Shown here in pieces: positions 1 to 8,789 of a stretch of DNA of 64,000 bases. Made by a program: the position numbers and the translations under genes. Each line of letters opens with the position of its first letter. Position 1 is the first letter of the stretch. The notes beneath the pieces were generated by a model. It did no database searches, was not told the origin of the DNA, and saw only the letters and a list, made by a program, of their open reading frames with translations. The stretch comes from Phosphitispora fastidiosa (GTDB lineage Bacteria > Bacillota > Thermincolia > Thermincolales > UBA2595): NCBI RefSeq assembly GCF_019008365.1, contig NZ_JAHHUL010000019.1, forward strand, positions 1 through 64,000, given 5' to 3'.

Positions 1-72
1 AACCTTATTTTACCACAATTGAGAACGAAAGGGAACTGGTGTTCGGGGAAAATATTCAGAACGGCGATTCAT

Positions 73-95
73 CTCACCACCTGAAGAGGTGGGAG
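73..95. other. Short hairpin
   Basis: CTCACCACCT and AGGTGGGAG pair around a GAAG loop, with one bulged A. No T-run follows, so it is not an obvious terminator. No coding frame in bases 1-180 looks real. It could be the end of an upstream element cut by the window edge. Confidence 0.4.
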
Positions 96-134
96 TCTCC
101 TCGCCGCATAGGATAAAAATATTCTGCATCATTC

Positions 135-178
135 TTCCTCCTGTGGTCAATAATACTATTGTTTGACCAAAGGAGGAA
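135..178 (+). promoter_or_regulatory. Hairpin burying the ribosome site of the first gene
   Basis: Bases 135-150 (TTCCTCCTGTGGTCAA) pair with 163-178 (TTGACCAAAGGAGGAA), 15 of 16 positions, around a 12-base loop. The 3' arm holds the AAAGGAGG ribosome site of the gene starting at 184, and the 5' arm is a perfect anti-Shine-Dalgarno. TTTTT follows at 179-183, so the same structure could also work as a terminator or attenuator. Confidence 0.6.
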
Positions 179-183
179 TTTTT

Positions 184-1215
184 ATGAAGAGGATAAATCA
201 TAGGCTGCCTGTTATGGTTTCCCGAATATTTGTCAGCACATTAATGGCCGCCCTGGCGGTCTTTTTTTTACATAATGGCGGGATGGGGGCGGCATTTGTA
301 AAAGGGTCCGCAGGAGCAATGCCTTTTTTTAAAGGGCCCGGAGAAGCGGCACCCCTCTTAAAAGGGCCCGGGGCAGCGGTTCTGGTAAAAGTACCGCCAG
401 AGGAGGGGCACTGGCTGAAGACGGCGGATGACGGCTGGTATGTTCCGGCGATACAGGGGATAAAAGGCAGCCGGGGGAATAAAGTAACTCCGCTTGTACC
501 TATAAAGGAGGCGGCGATGCCAACTGTGGTGCATCTGGAAGCGGCCCAAACAGCTCTAAACTGCTCTGCTGACACCCTCAACATTATGTACATCTGGACT
601 GATGAAGATAAATTGAAAGTAGTCTCGGTAACGACTTTTAACCGGGAGACGAAACAGGCATCCATAGTGGTAATCCCACTTTATACGGCAACCGATACTA
701 ATGAGACAATTGAACTCAACAGGGACTACCGTACAATTGGGGACCTGTACAGGGAAAACGGGCGTGAGGGTGTCAGGCGGTTTTTGGAACAAAAACTGGG
801 CCTCGAGATAAGCAATTTTGTCCATGTGAACCAGACAGCTCTGGAAAAACTGAGTGACGTCATCGGGATAATAGAAGTTAATGGGCGCAGGTCAAGCATG
901 CTGGAGGCATTTGAGCAGACTACAGCAGGGCTCCGGACTGATGACAGGGATATTGTCAGTGCAGTGGCCTGTAAACTTGTGCAGCCCCGGATACTGACCA
1001 GGGTTCCCGAATTCCTGAGGATATTCAGCCGTGATATGACAACGAATTTTACCACAGGGGAAATGCTGGCGGTTTTTTACCTGAGCAGGCAGATGGAACT
1101 TCAGGAGATGCGTAAAACTGCCCTGGCGGGATATGAGTATGAGTCTCCCGGGTCAAAATACCTTTTTGTGTCGGAACAGACCTGGAAAAACATTATCTAT
1201 GAGATGACTCAGTGA
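184..1215 (+). CDS. LCP-like membrane protein, probably degenerate
   Basis: A 343-residue protein; the start at 184 is chosen because AAAGGAGGAATTTTT precedes it. A hydrophobic segment lies at about residues 11-32. Residues 36-70 form a ten-residue repeat with lysines at 40, 50 and 60, twice reading KGPG. From about residue 125 the order of segments follows the LytR-CpsA-Psr (LCP) fold: a strand pair, a GDLYRENG helix like the LCP GGIELT region, then FVHVNQTALEKLSDVIG matching the FENIIDVIGG segment of the LCP protein at 3225. Where that protein has SIPRDT, this one has VIPLYT, losing the Arg and Asp used for phosphate binding. LCP enzymes attach polymers to peptidoglycan; this one is probably inactive or binding-only. 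The family link is by eye and moderate. Confidence 0.55.
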   Translation: MKRINHRLPVMVSRIFVSTLMAALAVFFLHNGGMGAAFVKGSAGAMPFFKGPGEAAPLLKGPGAAVLVKVPPEEGHWLKTADDGWYVPAIQGIKGSRGNKVTPLVPIKEAAMPTVVHLEAAQTALNCSADTLNIMYIWTDEDKLKVVSVTTFNRETKQASIVVIPLYTATDTNETIELNRDYRTIGDLYRENGREGVRRFLEQKLGLEISNFVHVNQTALEKLSDVIGIIEVNGRRSSMLEAFEQTTAGLRTDDRDIVSAVACKLVQPRILTRVPEFLRIFSRDMTTNFTTGEMLAVFYLSRQMELQEMRKTALAGYEYESPGSKYLFVSEQTWKNIIYEMTQ

Positions 1216-1284
1216 GGCATCCGGAAGCAGCACAGCTCCTAATATATATTTATTTGCTGAAAAATGAAGCCGGCAGAAAAGGAA

Positions 1285-1655
1285 ATAGGTGACCGTTTCT
1301 CGAAGTTATAAGGGTACTTTCCAAACGACATTAAGCTCCCGGAAATGACCGGAATGAATATGGTGAGCTATTGTACCGGATTTTCGCACTGACGCCGGAT
1401 AAATCTAACCTTATTCCTGGCGAAGCCACGGACTAAACCGCCAATTCGGCCTCCTGCCTCAATGGCGGCTTCACCATCCATGGTTCCGGTCCGTGGCTTC
1501 GCTTAGCGGAACTGCGGTAATATTTATCACGGCGTCAGTGCAAGAAAAATCTTGTACAACATCTCCCCATATTCTACGGTCATTTCCAGAAGCTAACCGC
1601 GTATGGGAAGATATCCAGTTCAAGGCGATAAGCCTTGAACCATAAAGGAAAAAAT
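1285..1655. repeat. About 370-bp imperfect long inverted repeat (MITE-like)
   Basis: This fills the 470-base gap between the LCP-like gene and the next gene. The two halves are mutual reverse complements with small gaps. The inner arms GCGAAGCCACGGAC (1420-1433) and GTCCGTGGCTTCGC (1489-1502) match perfectly; CACTGACGCCG (1387-1397) pairs with CGGCGTCAGTG (1530-1540); GGAAATGACCG near 1341 pairs with CGGTCATTTCC near 1578. The match decays outward to about 1285 and 1655. A smaller hairpin, CCGCCA/TGGCGG, sits in the centre. No coding frame is evident. A decayed non-autonomous mobile element or a transcript end folding into a long hairpin are both possible. Confidence 0.65.
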
Positions 1656-1685
1656 AATTTCCGCACATAATGAGGGGGAACGGTT

Positions 1686-1934
1686 ATGTTTGGCAAAAAA
1701 GCGGTGATCATTGGAGCGGTATTGGTTCTGACACTAGCGGGTTTTGTGCTGGGCCAGGCTGTGAATGCAGCTATTGGCAGTCCGGGGGACCAGAATGACC
1801 CTTTGGTTACCAAGAGTTATGTAGATATAGAAGCAGGTAAGCTGCAGGTTCAAATTGATGAACTGACAAATGAGGCTGATACCCTTAGAGGTGAGATAGC
1901 GGGTCTGAGAAGTGAAATTGATAAGCTTAAATAG
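1686..1934 (+). CDS. Small secreted coiled-coil protein
   Basis: An 82-residue protein with an N-terminal signal/anchor segment (about residues 4-26), a short linker, a DPLVTKSYVD motif at about 38-47, and then a helix of heptads (leucines in LQVQIDELTNEADTLRG and on to the C-terminus). The same linker, motif and coil open the SLH protein just downstream, so this looks like the anchorless paralogue of that unit. It follows TGAGGGGG at 1670-1677 and ends 19 bases before the next start, so the two are probably cotranscribed. It is likely extracellular and may oligomerise with its neighbour. No function is known to me. Confidence 0.75.
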   Translation: MFGKKAVIIGAVLVLTLAGFVLGQAVNAAIGSPGDQNDPLVTKSYVDIEAGKLQVQIDELTNEADTLRGEIAGLRSEIDKLK

Positions 1935-1953
1935 AAATTGCGGAGTGATATTA

Positions 1954-2733
1954 ATGCGAAATAAGTTTAGATACCTGATTCTGCTGCCAGTGTTACTGGG
2001 GTTTCTTGCTGCTCAGGCGGTAAGCGCCGGCTCCGGACCGCCGGGAAGCAGTTCAAACCCGGTGATAACAAAGAGCTATGCTGATAAGGTATTAAAACCG
2101 GTGCAGGAGCGGGTTATTGCCCTGCAGACAGAACTGCAGTCTCTCAGGGGTGAAGCCTCTGATTTAAGAACTGCGTTGGCTCGTTTGAATGGGCCCATGT
2201 TTTCCGATGTGCCTGCTGAGCACTGGGCATTAGGTGATATAGAGTATATGGTGGACAGAGGCATAATCAACGGAATGGGTGACGGCACATTTGCCCCAGG
2301 CAGTGCGGCGCGCCGGTCTGAAGTTGCCGCGATGCTGGTTAAGGCCCTGGACCTGCCGGTGGCAGGGGCTGAGGTGAACTTTAAGGACGTCAGCGCCGGA
2401 CACTGGGCCTATGGATACATAGCGGCAGCCCAGAAGGCGGGCATTATCTCCGGGTTCCCCGGTGGAGAGTTTAAGCCTAATGATAATGTGACCAGGGCCC
2501 AGATGGCTATAATGCTGGAAAGGGCATACGGGCTGGAGAAAAGCGGCGCTACCGCCGGTTTTAAGGACGTGCGCACTGATTACTGGGCATATAATGCGGT
2601 GCTGTCACTGGCTGATAACGGTATCAGCAGGGGGTATCCCGATGGGACCTTCCGTCCCGCGATATCTGTAAGCAGGGCGGAAGTTGCTGTGCTGCTGGCA
2701 AAGGCTATGGACCCGGACCGGAGGGCGAAGTGA
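1954..2733 (+). CDS. SLH-domain surface protein with N-terminal coiled coil
   Basis: A 259-residue secreted protein. The start at 1954 follows GGAGTG and opens a clean signal peptide ending near AVSAG. After it come the NPVITKSYAD motif and a coiled coil (about residues 40-75), as in the gene upstream. Three S-layer homology domains follow at about 79-135, 140-195 and 200-255, each with the FxDVxxxxWA opening and the GxGDGTFxPxxxxxRxE close. SLH domains bind pyruvylated secondary wall polymer, fitting csaB at 4262. Short proteins of this kind carry little besides the anchor and coil, so a structural or docking role at the wall is likely. An all-purine heptamer array begins five bases after the stop. 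Confidence 0.9.
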   Translation: MRNKFRYLILLPVLLGFLAAQAVSAGSGPPGSSSNPVITKSYADKVLKPVQERVIALQTELQSLRGEASDLRTALARLNGPMFSDVPAEHWALGDIEYMVDRGIINGMGDGTFAPGSAARRSEVAAMLVKALDLPVAGAEVNFKDVSAGHWAYGYIAAAQKAGIISGFPGGEFKPNDNVTRAQMAIMLERAYGLEKSGATAGFKDVRTDYWAYNAVLSLADNGISRGYPDGTFRPAISVSRAEVAVLLAKAMDPDRRAK

Positions 2734-2737
2734 AAAA

Positions 2738-3030
<293 letters not shown>

Positions 3031-3224
3031 AAAGGGATAATGAATAAGATAAAAGGCGGAAGATTGGTTGGTGCCCTGGTGGTTCGTTGCTGCCGGGGTT
3101 TTTCATATACGATAAAAAAAGGAAACAGGCGGATTTTGCCGAATACTGACTCTGGGAATCGGAATTGCGGGAATGAAATTAATTGGGATTAATGGGGAAT
3201 GACATTTAGGAAGGACATCAGACT

Positions 3225-4262
3225 ATGCAGGATTTTCGCAGCTTTGATCAGGAAGCTTATTCCAGGGATGCCAGAGTGCGGCACCTGAAGCTCAGGAGGG
3301 TAAGAAAGCGCCGGTTGTTTCTGACCACTTTGCTATTAGCAGCAGTTATGACCCTGGGAGTCTATGCCTATCAGGCGGACCTGTGGAGCGTGGCTGCAGA
3401 AATGTACTATAACAGCAGGGCGGTTGCCGGGGGAGCAGAGGCGCCGGTCATTGCAGAAACAAAATGGCTGAATGTGCTGCTGATTGGTGTGGACCAGCGG
3501 AAAAACGAACCGGCCAGGTCTGACACGCTTATGGTGGCAATGTTTAACACAGAAGAGAAGAAGGTTTGCGTAGTATCCATTCCCAGGGATACCAGGGTTA
3601 AGATAGATGGCCTGGAGCACGCGACCCGGATTAACCACGCCCATTCCAACGGCGGGATTGAGCTGACCCGGAAGACAGTGGAAGAGTTTCTGGGGATACC
3701 GATACACAATTATGTGGAAACTAATTTTGACGGTTTTGAAAACATAATTGACGTTATTGGCGGGGTAAACCTGGAGGTTGAAAAAAATATGTATTATCCA
3801 CCTGAGGGAATTGATGTCAATAAAGGTTACCAGCGTCTTGACGGACATGATGCCCTGGGATATGTCAGGTACAGGAGCGATGGTGGGGGGGACCTGCCTA
3901 GAATCGAGCGCCAGCACAAGTTTTTGGCGGCACTCACTGAGGAGGTTTTAAAACCGGGCACCCTGTTAAAAATACCTGATATTGCGGGTGAACTGCGCAG
4001 TAATGTGAAAACGGATCTCCCTGTAAGGGAAATTATTATGCTGGCGGGGCGGTTTAAAAATGCCGGTGCGGAAAATATGAAGTTTGTCAATATTCCGGGA
4101 AGCCCCAAATATATAAACAGCGCCAGTTATTACGTTGTTGATGAAGCAGAGCTTCAGGTTTTCATGGATGAACTTATTGCCGGAGCTGCCGGTGAAAATA
4201 ACCTGAATAATGATGTGAATATTAATGAAGGAAAAGTTTTACCGGAAAGGGACCAAAATTGA
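3225..4262 (+). CDS. LytR-CpsA-Psr (LCP) family cell-wall polymer ligase
   Basis: A 345-residue protein with a basic cytoplasmic head (RHLKLRRVRKRR), one membrane segment at about residues 29-49 and an extracellular LCP domain from about 84. Key LCP features are present: LLIGVDQR, RSDTLMV, the SIPRDT phosphate-binding loop, RINHAHSNGG, FENIIDVIGGV and YVRYRSDGGGDLPRIERQ with its arginines. LCP enzymes move wall polymers from undecaprenyl carriers onto peptidoglycan or, in some species, onto protein. Its stop overlaps the csaB start by one base (TGATG), so the two are translated together, and the likely substrate is the pyruvylated polymer that SLH proteins bind. AGGAAGG at 3209-3215 supports the start. 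Confidence 0.93.
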   Translation: MQDFRSFDQEAYSRDARVRHLKLRRVRKRRLFLTTLLLAAVMTLGVYAYQADLWSVAAEMYYNSRAVAGGAEAPVIAETKWLNVLLIGVDQRKNEPARSDTLMVAMFNTEEKKVCVVSIPRDTRVKIDGLEHATRINHAHSNGGIELTRKTVEEFLGIPIHNYVETNFDGFENIIDVIGGVNLEVEKNMYYPPEGIDVNKGYQRLDGHDALGYVRYRSDGGGDLPRIERQHKFLAALTEEVLKPGTLLKIPDIAGELRSNVKTDLPVREIIMLAGRFKNAGAENMKFVNIPGSPKYINSASYYVVDEAELQVFMDELIAGAAGENNLNNDVNINEGKVLPERDQN

Positions 4263-5356
4263 TGAAAACTGTAGTGATATCCGGTTATTACGGGTATGAA
4301 AACACAGGTGATGAAGCGCTCCTGGCTTCTATTATAAAGGCACTCAAAGCAGAGATGCCGGGTGTACATATAGTTGTATTATCATTCAGGCCGGAAGAGA
4401 CTGCCAGGCGCTATGGTGTGGAGGCTGTCAACAGGCTGGGCCTGTCTCAGATTTTCTCAGCATTAAGGCGTGCCGACCTTCTCATAAGCGGAGGCGGCAG
4501 TCTGCTGCAGGATGTGACGGGACCGCTGACCATACCGTATTACCTGGGTATTGTCGCTTTGGCCAAACTGCTGGGAAAGCCGGTCATGTTTTATGCCCAG
4601 GGGATAGGTCCGGTCAATGGCAGTATCGGTAAGCTGCTGATCAGGCTGATAGGCAGCAGGGTGGATATGATTACACTGCGGGATGAGGCTTCGGCGAGCC
4701 TGCTGCGGCAGATCGGGGTGAGGCGGCCGCCGGTTGAGGTTACGGCTGACCCGGTGTTTGCCATGGAGCCGGAAGCGTGTGCCATTAGTGAGGAAGTATT
4801 CAGGGCGCTGGGAATACCGGTATCTGCCGGACCGGTTGTGGGAATATTTATCCGGGAATGGCAGGGGCAGAAGGGGTACAAGGAGGCTGTGGCCGGGTTT
4901 GCCGATACCATGCTGGCAAAAGGGAGGCAGGTTATATTTGTGCCCATGCAGTACCCTGCTGATGTGGCCCCGGCAAGGGAAATTGCCGGGATGATGGATA
5001 ATAAGCCGGTACTGATAGAAGAAGCCTTGGGTTTTTCCCGGATTACAGAGCTGGTTAAGGCAATGGATGTGGTTGTGGGGATGAGGCTCCATGCCCTGAT
5101 AATTGCTGCTTCCTGTGCCGCGCCGATGGCCGGGCTCAGTTATGACCCTAAGGTAACTGATTTCCTCAGAAGTATTGGACAGCCGGTCCTGGAAGATCTG
5201 GAGAGTATTACTGGTGGACAGCTTGTGGAGGAAGTGGAGAAAGTATTCGATAACAGGGAAACTATCAGGAAAAAGCTGCAGGATATCAGGAAGGAACTGC
5301 GGCAAAAAGCACTGAGGAACAGTGAGATAGCAATACGGCTGATAGAGAATAGATAG
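4262..5356 (+). CDS. csaB: Polysaccharide pyruvyl transferase CsaB
   Basis: A 364-residue cytoplasmic enzyme of the polysaccharide pyruvyl transferase family, which adds pyruvate ketals to the secondary wall polymer and so creates the ligand for SLH domains. The N-terminus SGYYGYENTGDEALLASII is the CsaB signature; LISGGGSLLQD, FYAQGIGP and VVGMRLHALIIAAS are the further conserved blocks (the last with the usual H near residue 278). The ATG at 4262 is preferred over TTG at 4259. Three SLH proteins in the window are its natural beneficiaries. A terminator follows at 5385. Confidence 0.95.
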   Translation: MKTVVISGYYGYENTGDEALLASIIKALKAEMPGVHIVVLSFRPEETARRYGVEAVNRLGLSQIFSALRRADLLISGGGSLLQDVTGPLTIPYYLGIVALAKLLGKPVMFYAQGIGPVNGSIGKLLIRLIGSRVDMITLRDEASASLLRQIGVRRPPVEVTADPVFAMEPEACAISEEVFRALGIPVSAGPVVGIFIREWQGQKGYKEAVAGFADTMLAKGRQVIFVPMQYPADVAPAREIAGMMDNKPVLIEEALGFSRITELVKAMDVVVGMRLHALIIAASCAAPMAGLSYDPKVTDFLRSIGQPVLEDLESITGGQLVEEVEKVFDNRETIRKKLQDIRKELRQKALRNSEIAIRLIENR

Positions 5357-5384
5357 TAGAGGAGAAAAATTTTGCTTCGGAAGT

Positions 5385-5441
5385 AAAAGGCTGTAAACCT
5401 GCCGGGAACCAGTCCTGGGTAGGGATGCAGCCTTTTCTTTT
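5385..5441 (+). terminator. Rho-independent terminator after csaB
   Basis: AAAAGGCTG (from 5386) and CAGCCTTTTCTTTT (from 5428) close a stem, with an inner pairing of CCTGCC and GGTAGG, followed by a T-rich tract. It ends the surface-anchoring operon. Confidence 0.75.
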
Positions 5442-5578
5442 GGCAAAAAGTGAAAAATAATTAAAGAAAAAATTCTTTCCTACCCCGTTAAACCGACACA
5501 TACCCCCGAATAAGTATGAATATAAAAACAGAGGGAGATTACTGAAACATTCCCTAAATATTGGTTGTCCGAAAGCTG

Positions 5579-5608
5579 TTGACTAGTGGGTCGGGAATTA
5601 GGTATAAT
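5579..5608 (+). promoter_or_regulatory. Sigma-A promoter of the S-layer gene
   Basis: TTGACT (5579-5584), an 18-base spacer and a perfect TATAAT (5603-5608). Transcription would start near 5615, giving a leader of about 325 bases. Confidence 0.75.
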
Positions 5609-5733
5609 TAATTCAGGTTTGTGGCACAATAATCCTTTTGAGTTAATGTAGTCCCAGTGCAGGAAGGGAACAGCAGCAGGCCTAAATCAAACCAGAACAA
5701 ATAGTGACAAAAAAATAAAAAAATTCCGCTTTA

Positions 5734-5763
5734 TTGAAGGAAAACTTATCCAGTATGTAGAAT
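5734..5763 (+). promoter_or_regulatory. Possible second S-layer promoter
   Basis: TTGAAG (5734-5739), 18 bases, TAGAAT (5758-5763). Tandem promoters are common for S-layer genes, but this one is weaker than the upstream match. Confidence 0.35.
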
Positions 5764-5800
5764 GAAAACGAATGGGCTAAAATTATGCAGCTTAAAATTT

Positions 5801-5820
5801 CTAAAGGTATAAACCTTTAG
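5801..5820 (+). promoter_or_regulatory. Perfect leader hairpin
   Basis: CTAAAGGT and ACCTTTAG form an 8-bp stem with an ATAA loop, not followed by a T-run, inside the transcribed leader. It is more likely a message-stabilising element than a terminator. Confidence 0.5.
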
Positions 5821-5941
5821 TATTATTGGTTCTAGATAAGTATCTCTTGAAGGGGGTGTTGCAACAAAAGATAGGTGAATAGGCGGATTTTTTATTGGTT
5901 TCAAAAGAAAGAGAAAATAAGCAAAGGGGGATTTTAGAAGA

Positions 5942-8554
5942 ATGAGAAAGTTTAAAAGAATGATTGCTCTCGTAACTGTAGCTCTGTTCGTTCTCGCATT
6001 CGCAGCTCCTGCCGGAGCAGCCACCTTCTCAGATGTAAGTGGTGCATCATCCGACAGTGTCTACAGACTTAATGCTCTTGGAATTATTGACGGTTATCCC
6101 GATGGCACCTTTAAGCCTGAAGGAAACATAACCCGTGCTGAATTTGCAAAAATTGCTATGGCTGCTGCAGGTAACTCCAGCAGTGCAGATTTCCTGAAAA
6201 ATGCTACCTCCAAGTTTTCCGATGTTAAGGCTGGCGAATGGTACACCGGCTGGGTTAACCTGGCTGCAAGCCTTGGTTACATTCAGGGATATCCCGATGG
6301 CACCTTCAAGCCTAACGCCAACATCACTTATGCTGAGTGCGTAACCATCCTGGTTCGTCTCCTTGGCTACAGTGACAAGCTCCCCGGCGAATGGCCGACT
6401 GAGTACCTGGTAAAAGCTGCTGAGCTTGGTATTACTGATGATGTTGCCTTCTCAGCTAATGTTCCTGCTACCCGTGGCGACATTGCCATAATGACTTCTG
6501 AGACTCTTGATCAGAACGTTGTAGTTTGGGATAAAGATGTTGATGACTTTGCATTCAAGAAAGATGCAGATGACAACACCTTCACACTGTTAGCTGACAA
6601 ATTTGACGGCGCAGTTTATGATGAAGAAGATTACAAGGTTACTGCATGGGAAGTTGATTCCGATGGTCAGTTTGTAATCACAATTGAAGGCGAAGACAAT
6701 CCGTTCACTTCCGCAGTTGAAGAAGGCTTTGCCAACAAGGATGTCACACTGGCTGAAAATGCCGTTGTTGACGGCGGAATGGCTGTTCCGTACCTGACCA
6801 ACCACCTTATTAACTTCATCTACAATTCAGATGATGAAGAAGCTACATACGTTGATGTAGTATCAACCAAAGTTAAGTCTGACGATGTAGATGATGATGG
6901 CGCTAAACTGAAAGTCAACGGTACTTCTTACAAGTTTGCTGATGGCTGCTATCTTACAACAGCACCTACAGGTACTGCTACTGACGACATTAATTTTGAG
7001 CTGGAATACACTGATGAATCAGCCGGCGTATTAAATGATTTCTATGATGTATATCTCGATGCAGATGGTAAGATTTATTTTGCAGTTGAGAAAACAGCAT
7101 CCGGAAGTCCTAAGATGGTTGAAGAACTTGAGTCTGACAACACCCTGAATTACATGGACAGCGGCAGTGTTGACCTTGACCAGGACGATGTACTGGTACT
7201 TAAGGATGGCAAATATGCTGATGTAGACGATCTGAAAGCTACTGATATTGTCTATGTAACTGAAGATAACTATGGTCTTGATGTATTTGTAGATGCATAT
7301 TCACTCAGCAAGTCCGGCGAATTCGAAGCTGGTATGAGTACTGTAAATCCTGGTGATGCATACTTTGAGCAAGCTAGGATTGACGGCAAGAAGTATGACC
7401 TGGATGCAGATATGCTTCTCTCAACTGATGATGGCGACAATTGGGATGACCTCAGTGGTACAGGTAGCGACTTCTTTGATGATATCTATGATGAAGAAAT
7501 TCAGTTTGCCCTTGACAGGAAAGGTGACATTGCCTTTATCCTGACCGATGCTGAAAGTGAAAGCAAAAACATCTATGGTATTGTTGACAAGGTTCTTGAT
7601 AAAGACTTGGATAATTTCATCACAAGCATTAAGATTATGAAGTCTGATGGTGCTACTGTTTCCTACACTGTTGAAACTGCTGATGTAGAATTAACTTATA
7701 GTACTTCGATTGAGTCCTATTCTGCAGATACTGTAGTATTTGACGGTGCTGCTGTTAAGTTCCAGCTGAATGACAGTGGTAACATTGATGACCTTGAAGT
7801 GCTTGACGACCAGGCTAACAGTATTACTGATGGTGCAAAAGACCTGAAGAAACTGTATATCGATGGTTCTTGGTACTATGTAAATAATGACACCATAGTT
7901 CTTAACGGACCTACAGATGAAGATCCTGACGTAGTCAGCACAAGTAGTCTGCTTAGCGATGCTGAAGACCTTGAGTCAGGCGAAGAGATTCTCTGCTGGG
8001 CTAAGGTAGATGGCAACAAGGTTGAGTATGTAATGATTGTTGGCGCTACAGTTGAAGGTACCGCAGAAGACATGGCTATGGTTATCGATACCTACTACTA
8101 TGATGGTGATGAGTGGGCAATCGTTGACATTCGCGGTGAAGAAGCTAAATACGAAATAGACGGTACTGTACCTAGTGAAGATACTCTTGTTGAGTACTCC
8201 TTAGCTGGTAGCAAGATTTCACTTGATGTTGGTGATTCTTACGTACCGACTACCTCCGGCAACGTTTACGGTGAGATAACGGATGTTGACACAACTAATA
8301 ATGCGATCGAAGTTGCTAATACAAAGTGGTACGATATCGATGCTGACACCTACATCTACGATATGACTGAAAGTGATCCTGTTTACGTAGATGGCATTGA
8401 CGGTATTGATGAGGGTGACGCCGTATTCGTAGTACCTGTAACTGGCGATGATGACCGCAAAGGTGTTGCCAATGTGATATTCATTGTAGATACAGATGAC
8501 TATACTGGCTATACCTTTAGTAAAACAAGTGCAGCTACTGTAAATCCAATTTAA
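5942..8554 (+). CDS. Major S-layer protein with N-terminal SLH domains
   Basis: An 870-residue secreted protein. A signal peptide ends at about residue 26 (APAGA, then ATFSD). Two clear SLH domains (about 29-77 and 92-145, both with GYPDGTFKP) and a weaker third (about 147-192) anchor it to pyruvylated wall polymer. The remaining ~670 residues are strongly acidic, rich in Asp, Val, Ser, Thr and Tyr, and look like repeated beta-sandwich modules with no enzyme motif. Strong promoter, long leader, isolated transcription unit and strong terminator all suit very high expression. The immediately downstream glycan genes suggest it is the glycosylated S-layer subunit; many Ser/Thr are available, but no site can be named. 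Confidence 0.9.
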   Translation: MRKFKRMIALVTVALFVLAFAAPAGAATFSDVSGASSDSVYRLNALGIIDGYPDGTFKPEGNITRAEFAKIAMAAAGNSSSADFLKNATSKFSDVKAGEWYTGWVNLAASLGYIQGYPDGTFKPNANITYAECVTILVRLLGYSDKLPGEWPTEYLVKAAELGITDDVAFSANVPATRGDIAIMTSETLDQNVVVWDKDVDDFAFKKDADDNTFTLLADKFDGAVYDEEDYKVTAWEVDSDGQFVITIEGEDNPFTSAVEEGFANKDVTLAENAVVDGGMAVPYLTNHLINFIYNSDDEEATYVDVVSTKVKSDDVDDDGAKLKVNGTSYKFADGCYLTTAPTGTATDDINFELEYTDESAGVLNDFYDVYLDADGKIYFAVEKTASGSPKMVEELESDNTLNYMDSGSVDLDQDDVLVLKDGKYADVDDLKATDIVYVTEDNYGLDVFVDAYSLSKSGEFEAGMSTVNPGDAYFEQARIDGKKYDLDADMLLSTDDGDNWDDLSGTGSDFFDDIYDEEIQFALDRKGDIAFILTDAESESKNIYGIVDKVLDKDLDNFITSIKIMKSDGATVSYTVETADVELTYSTSIESYSADTVVFDGAAVKFQLNDSGNIDDLEVLDDQANSITDGAKDLKKLYIDGSWYYVNNDTIVLNGPTDEDPDVVSTSSLLSDAEDLESGEEILCWAKVDGNKVEYVMIVGATVEGTAEDMAMVIDTYYYDGDEWAIVDIRGEEAKYEIDGTVPSEDTLVEYSLAGSKISLDVGDSYVPTTSGNVYGEITDVDTTNNAIEVANTKWYDIDADTYIYDMTESDPVYVDGIDGIDEGDAVFVVPVTGDDDRKGVANVIFIVDTDDYTGYTFSKTSAATVNPI

Positions 8555-8568
8555 TTTAAAAAGTAAAA

Positions 8569-8605
8569 AAAAGAAGGACCGGGTTAACCCGGTCCTTCTT
8601 TTTTC
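8569..8605 (+). terminator. Strong S-layer gene terminator
   Basis: A perfect 30-base palindrome at 8571-8600 (arm AAGAAGGACCGGGTT) is followed by TTTT and preceded by a run of A, so it can terminate in both directions. Confidence 0.93.
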
Positions 8606-8789
8606 CATTACTAATACATAAACTTCCACAACAAAGGAAAGGCAAGAAATGGAGGGCCTAAAATTTACTTTTGCTAAAATGCAAATAAAGAAGGTGTTTT
8701 AGGAGGAATTTCGACACAAAGTGTGGAAAACTCATTAAGTTTAAAGCATTCCGGTGAACTACATTGAAAATATCGGAGGATGAAACAAA

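Larger units (their letters stand above)
5442..5941 (+). other. Long non-coding leader region of the S-layer gene
   Basis: 500 bases without a credible coding frame. It carries a consensus promoter at 5579-5608, a weaker one at 5734-5763, a perfect hairpin at 5801-5820 and a GGGGG ribosome site near 5926. Long structured leaders that stabilise the message are common for S-layer genes. I see no known riboswitch. Confidence 0.6.

Noticed and set aside
10-201. 63-codon minus-strand frame at the window start
   Set aside because: Overlaps the leader hairpin and start of the first gene, no ribosome site, no recognisable pattern.
3040-3192. 50-codon + strand frame after the heptamer array
   Set aside because: Unusual composition, no hydrophobic or domain pattern, and a ribosome site only by chance from the purine array.
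4463-5446. 327-codon minus-strand open frame
   Set aside because: Lies across csaB, which has clear family motifs; the translation is rich in His, Pro, Arg and Gln and looks like a shadow.
5442-5941. Riboswitch in the S-layer leader
   Set aside because: Only a simple hairpin is visible; no known aptamer core and no terminator/antiterminator pair.
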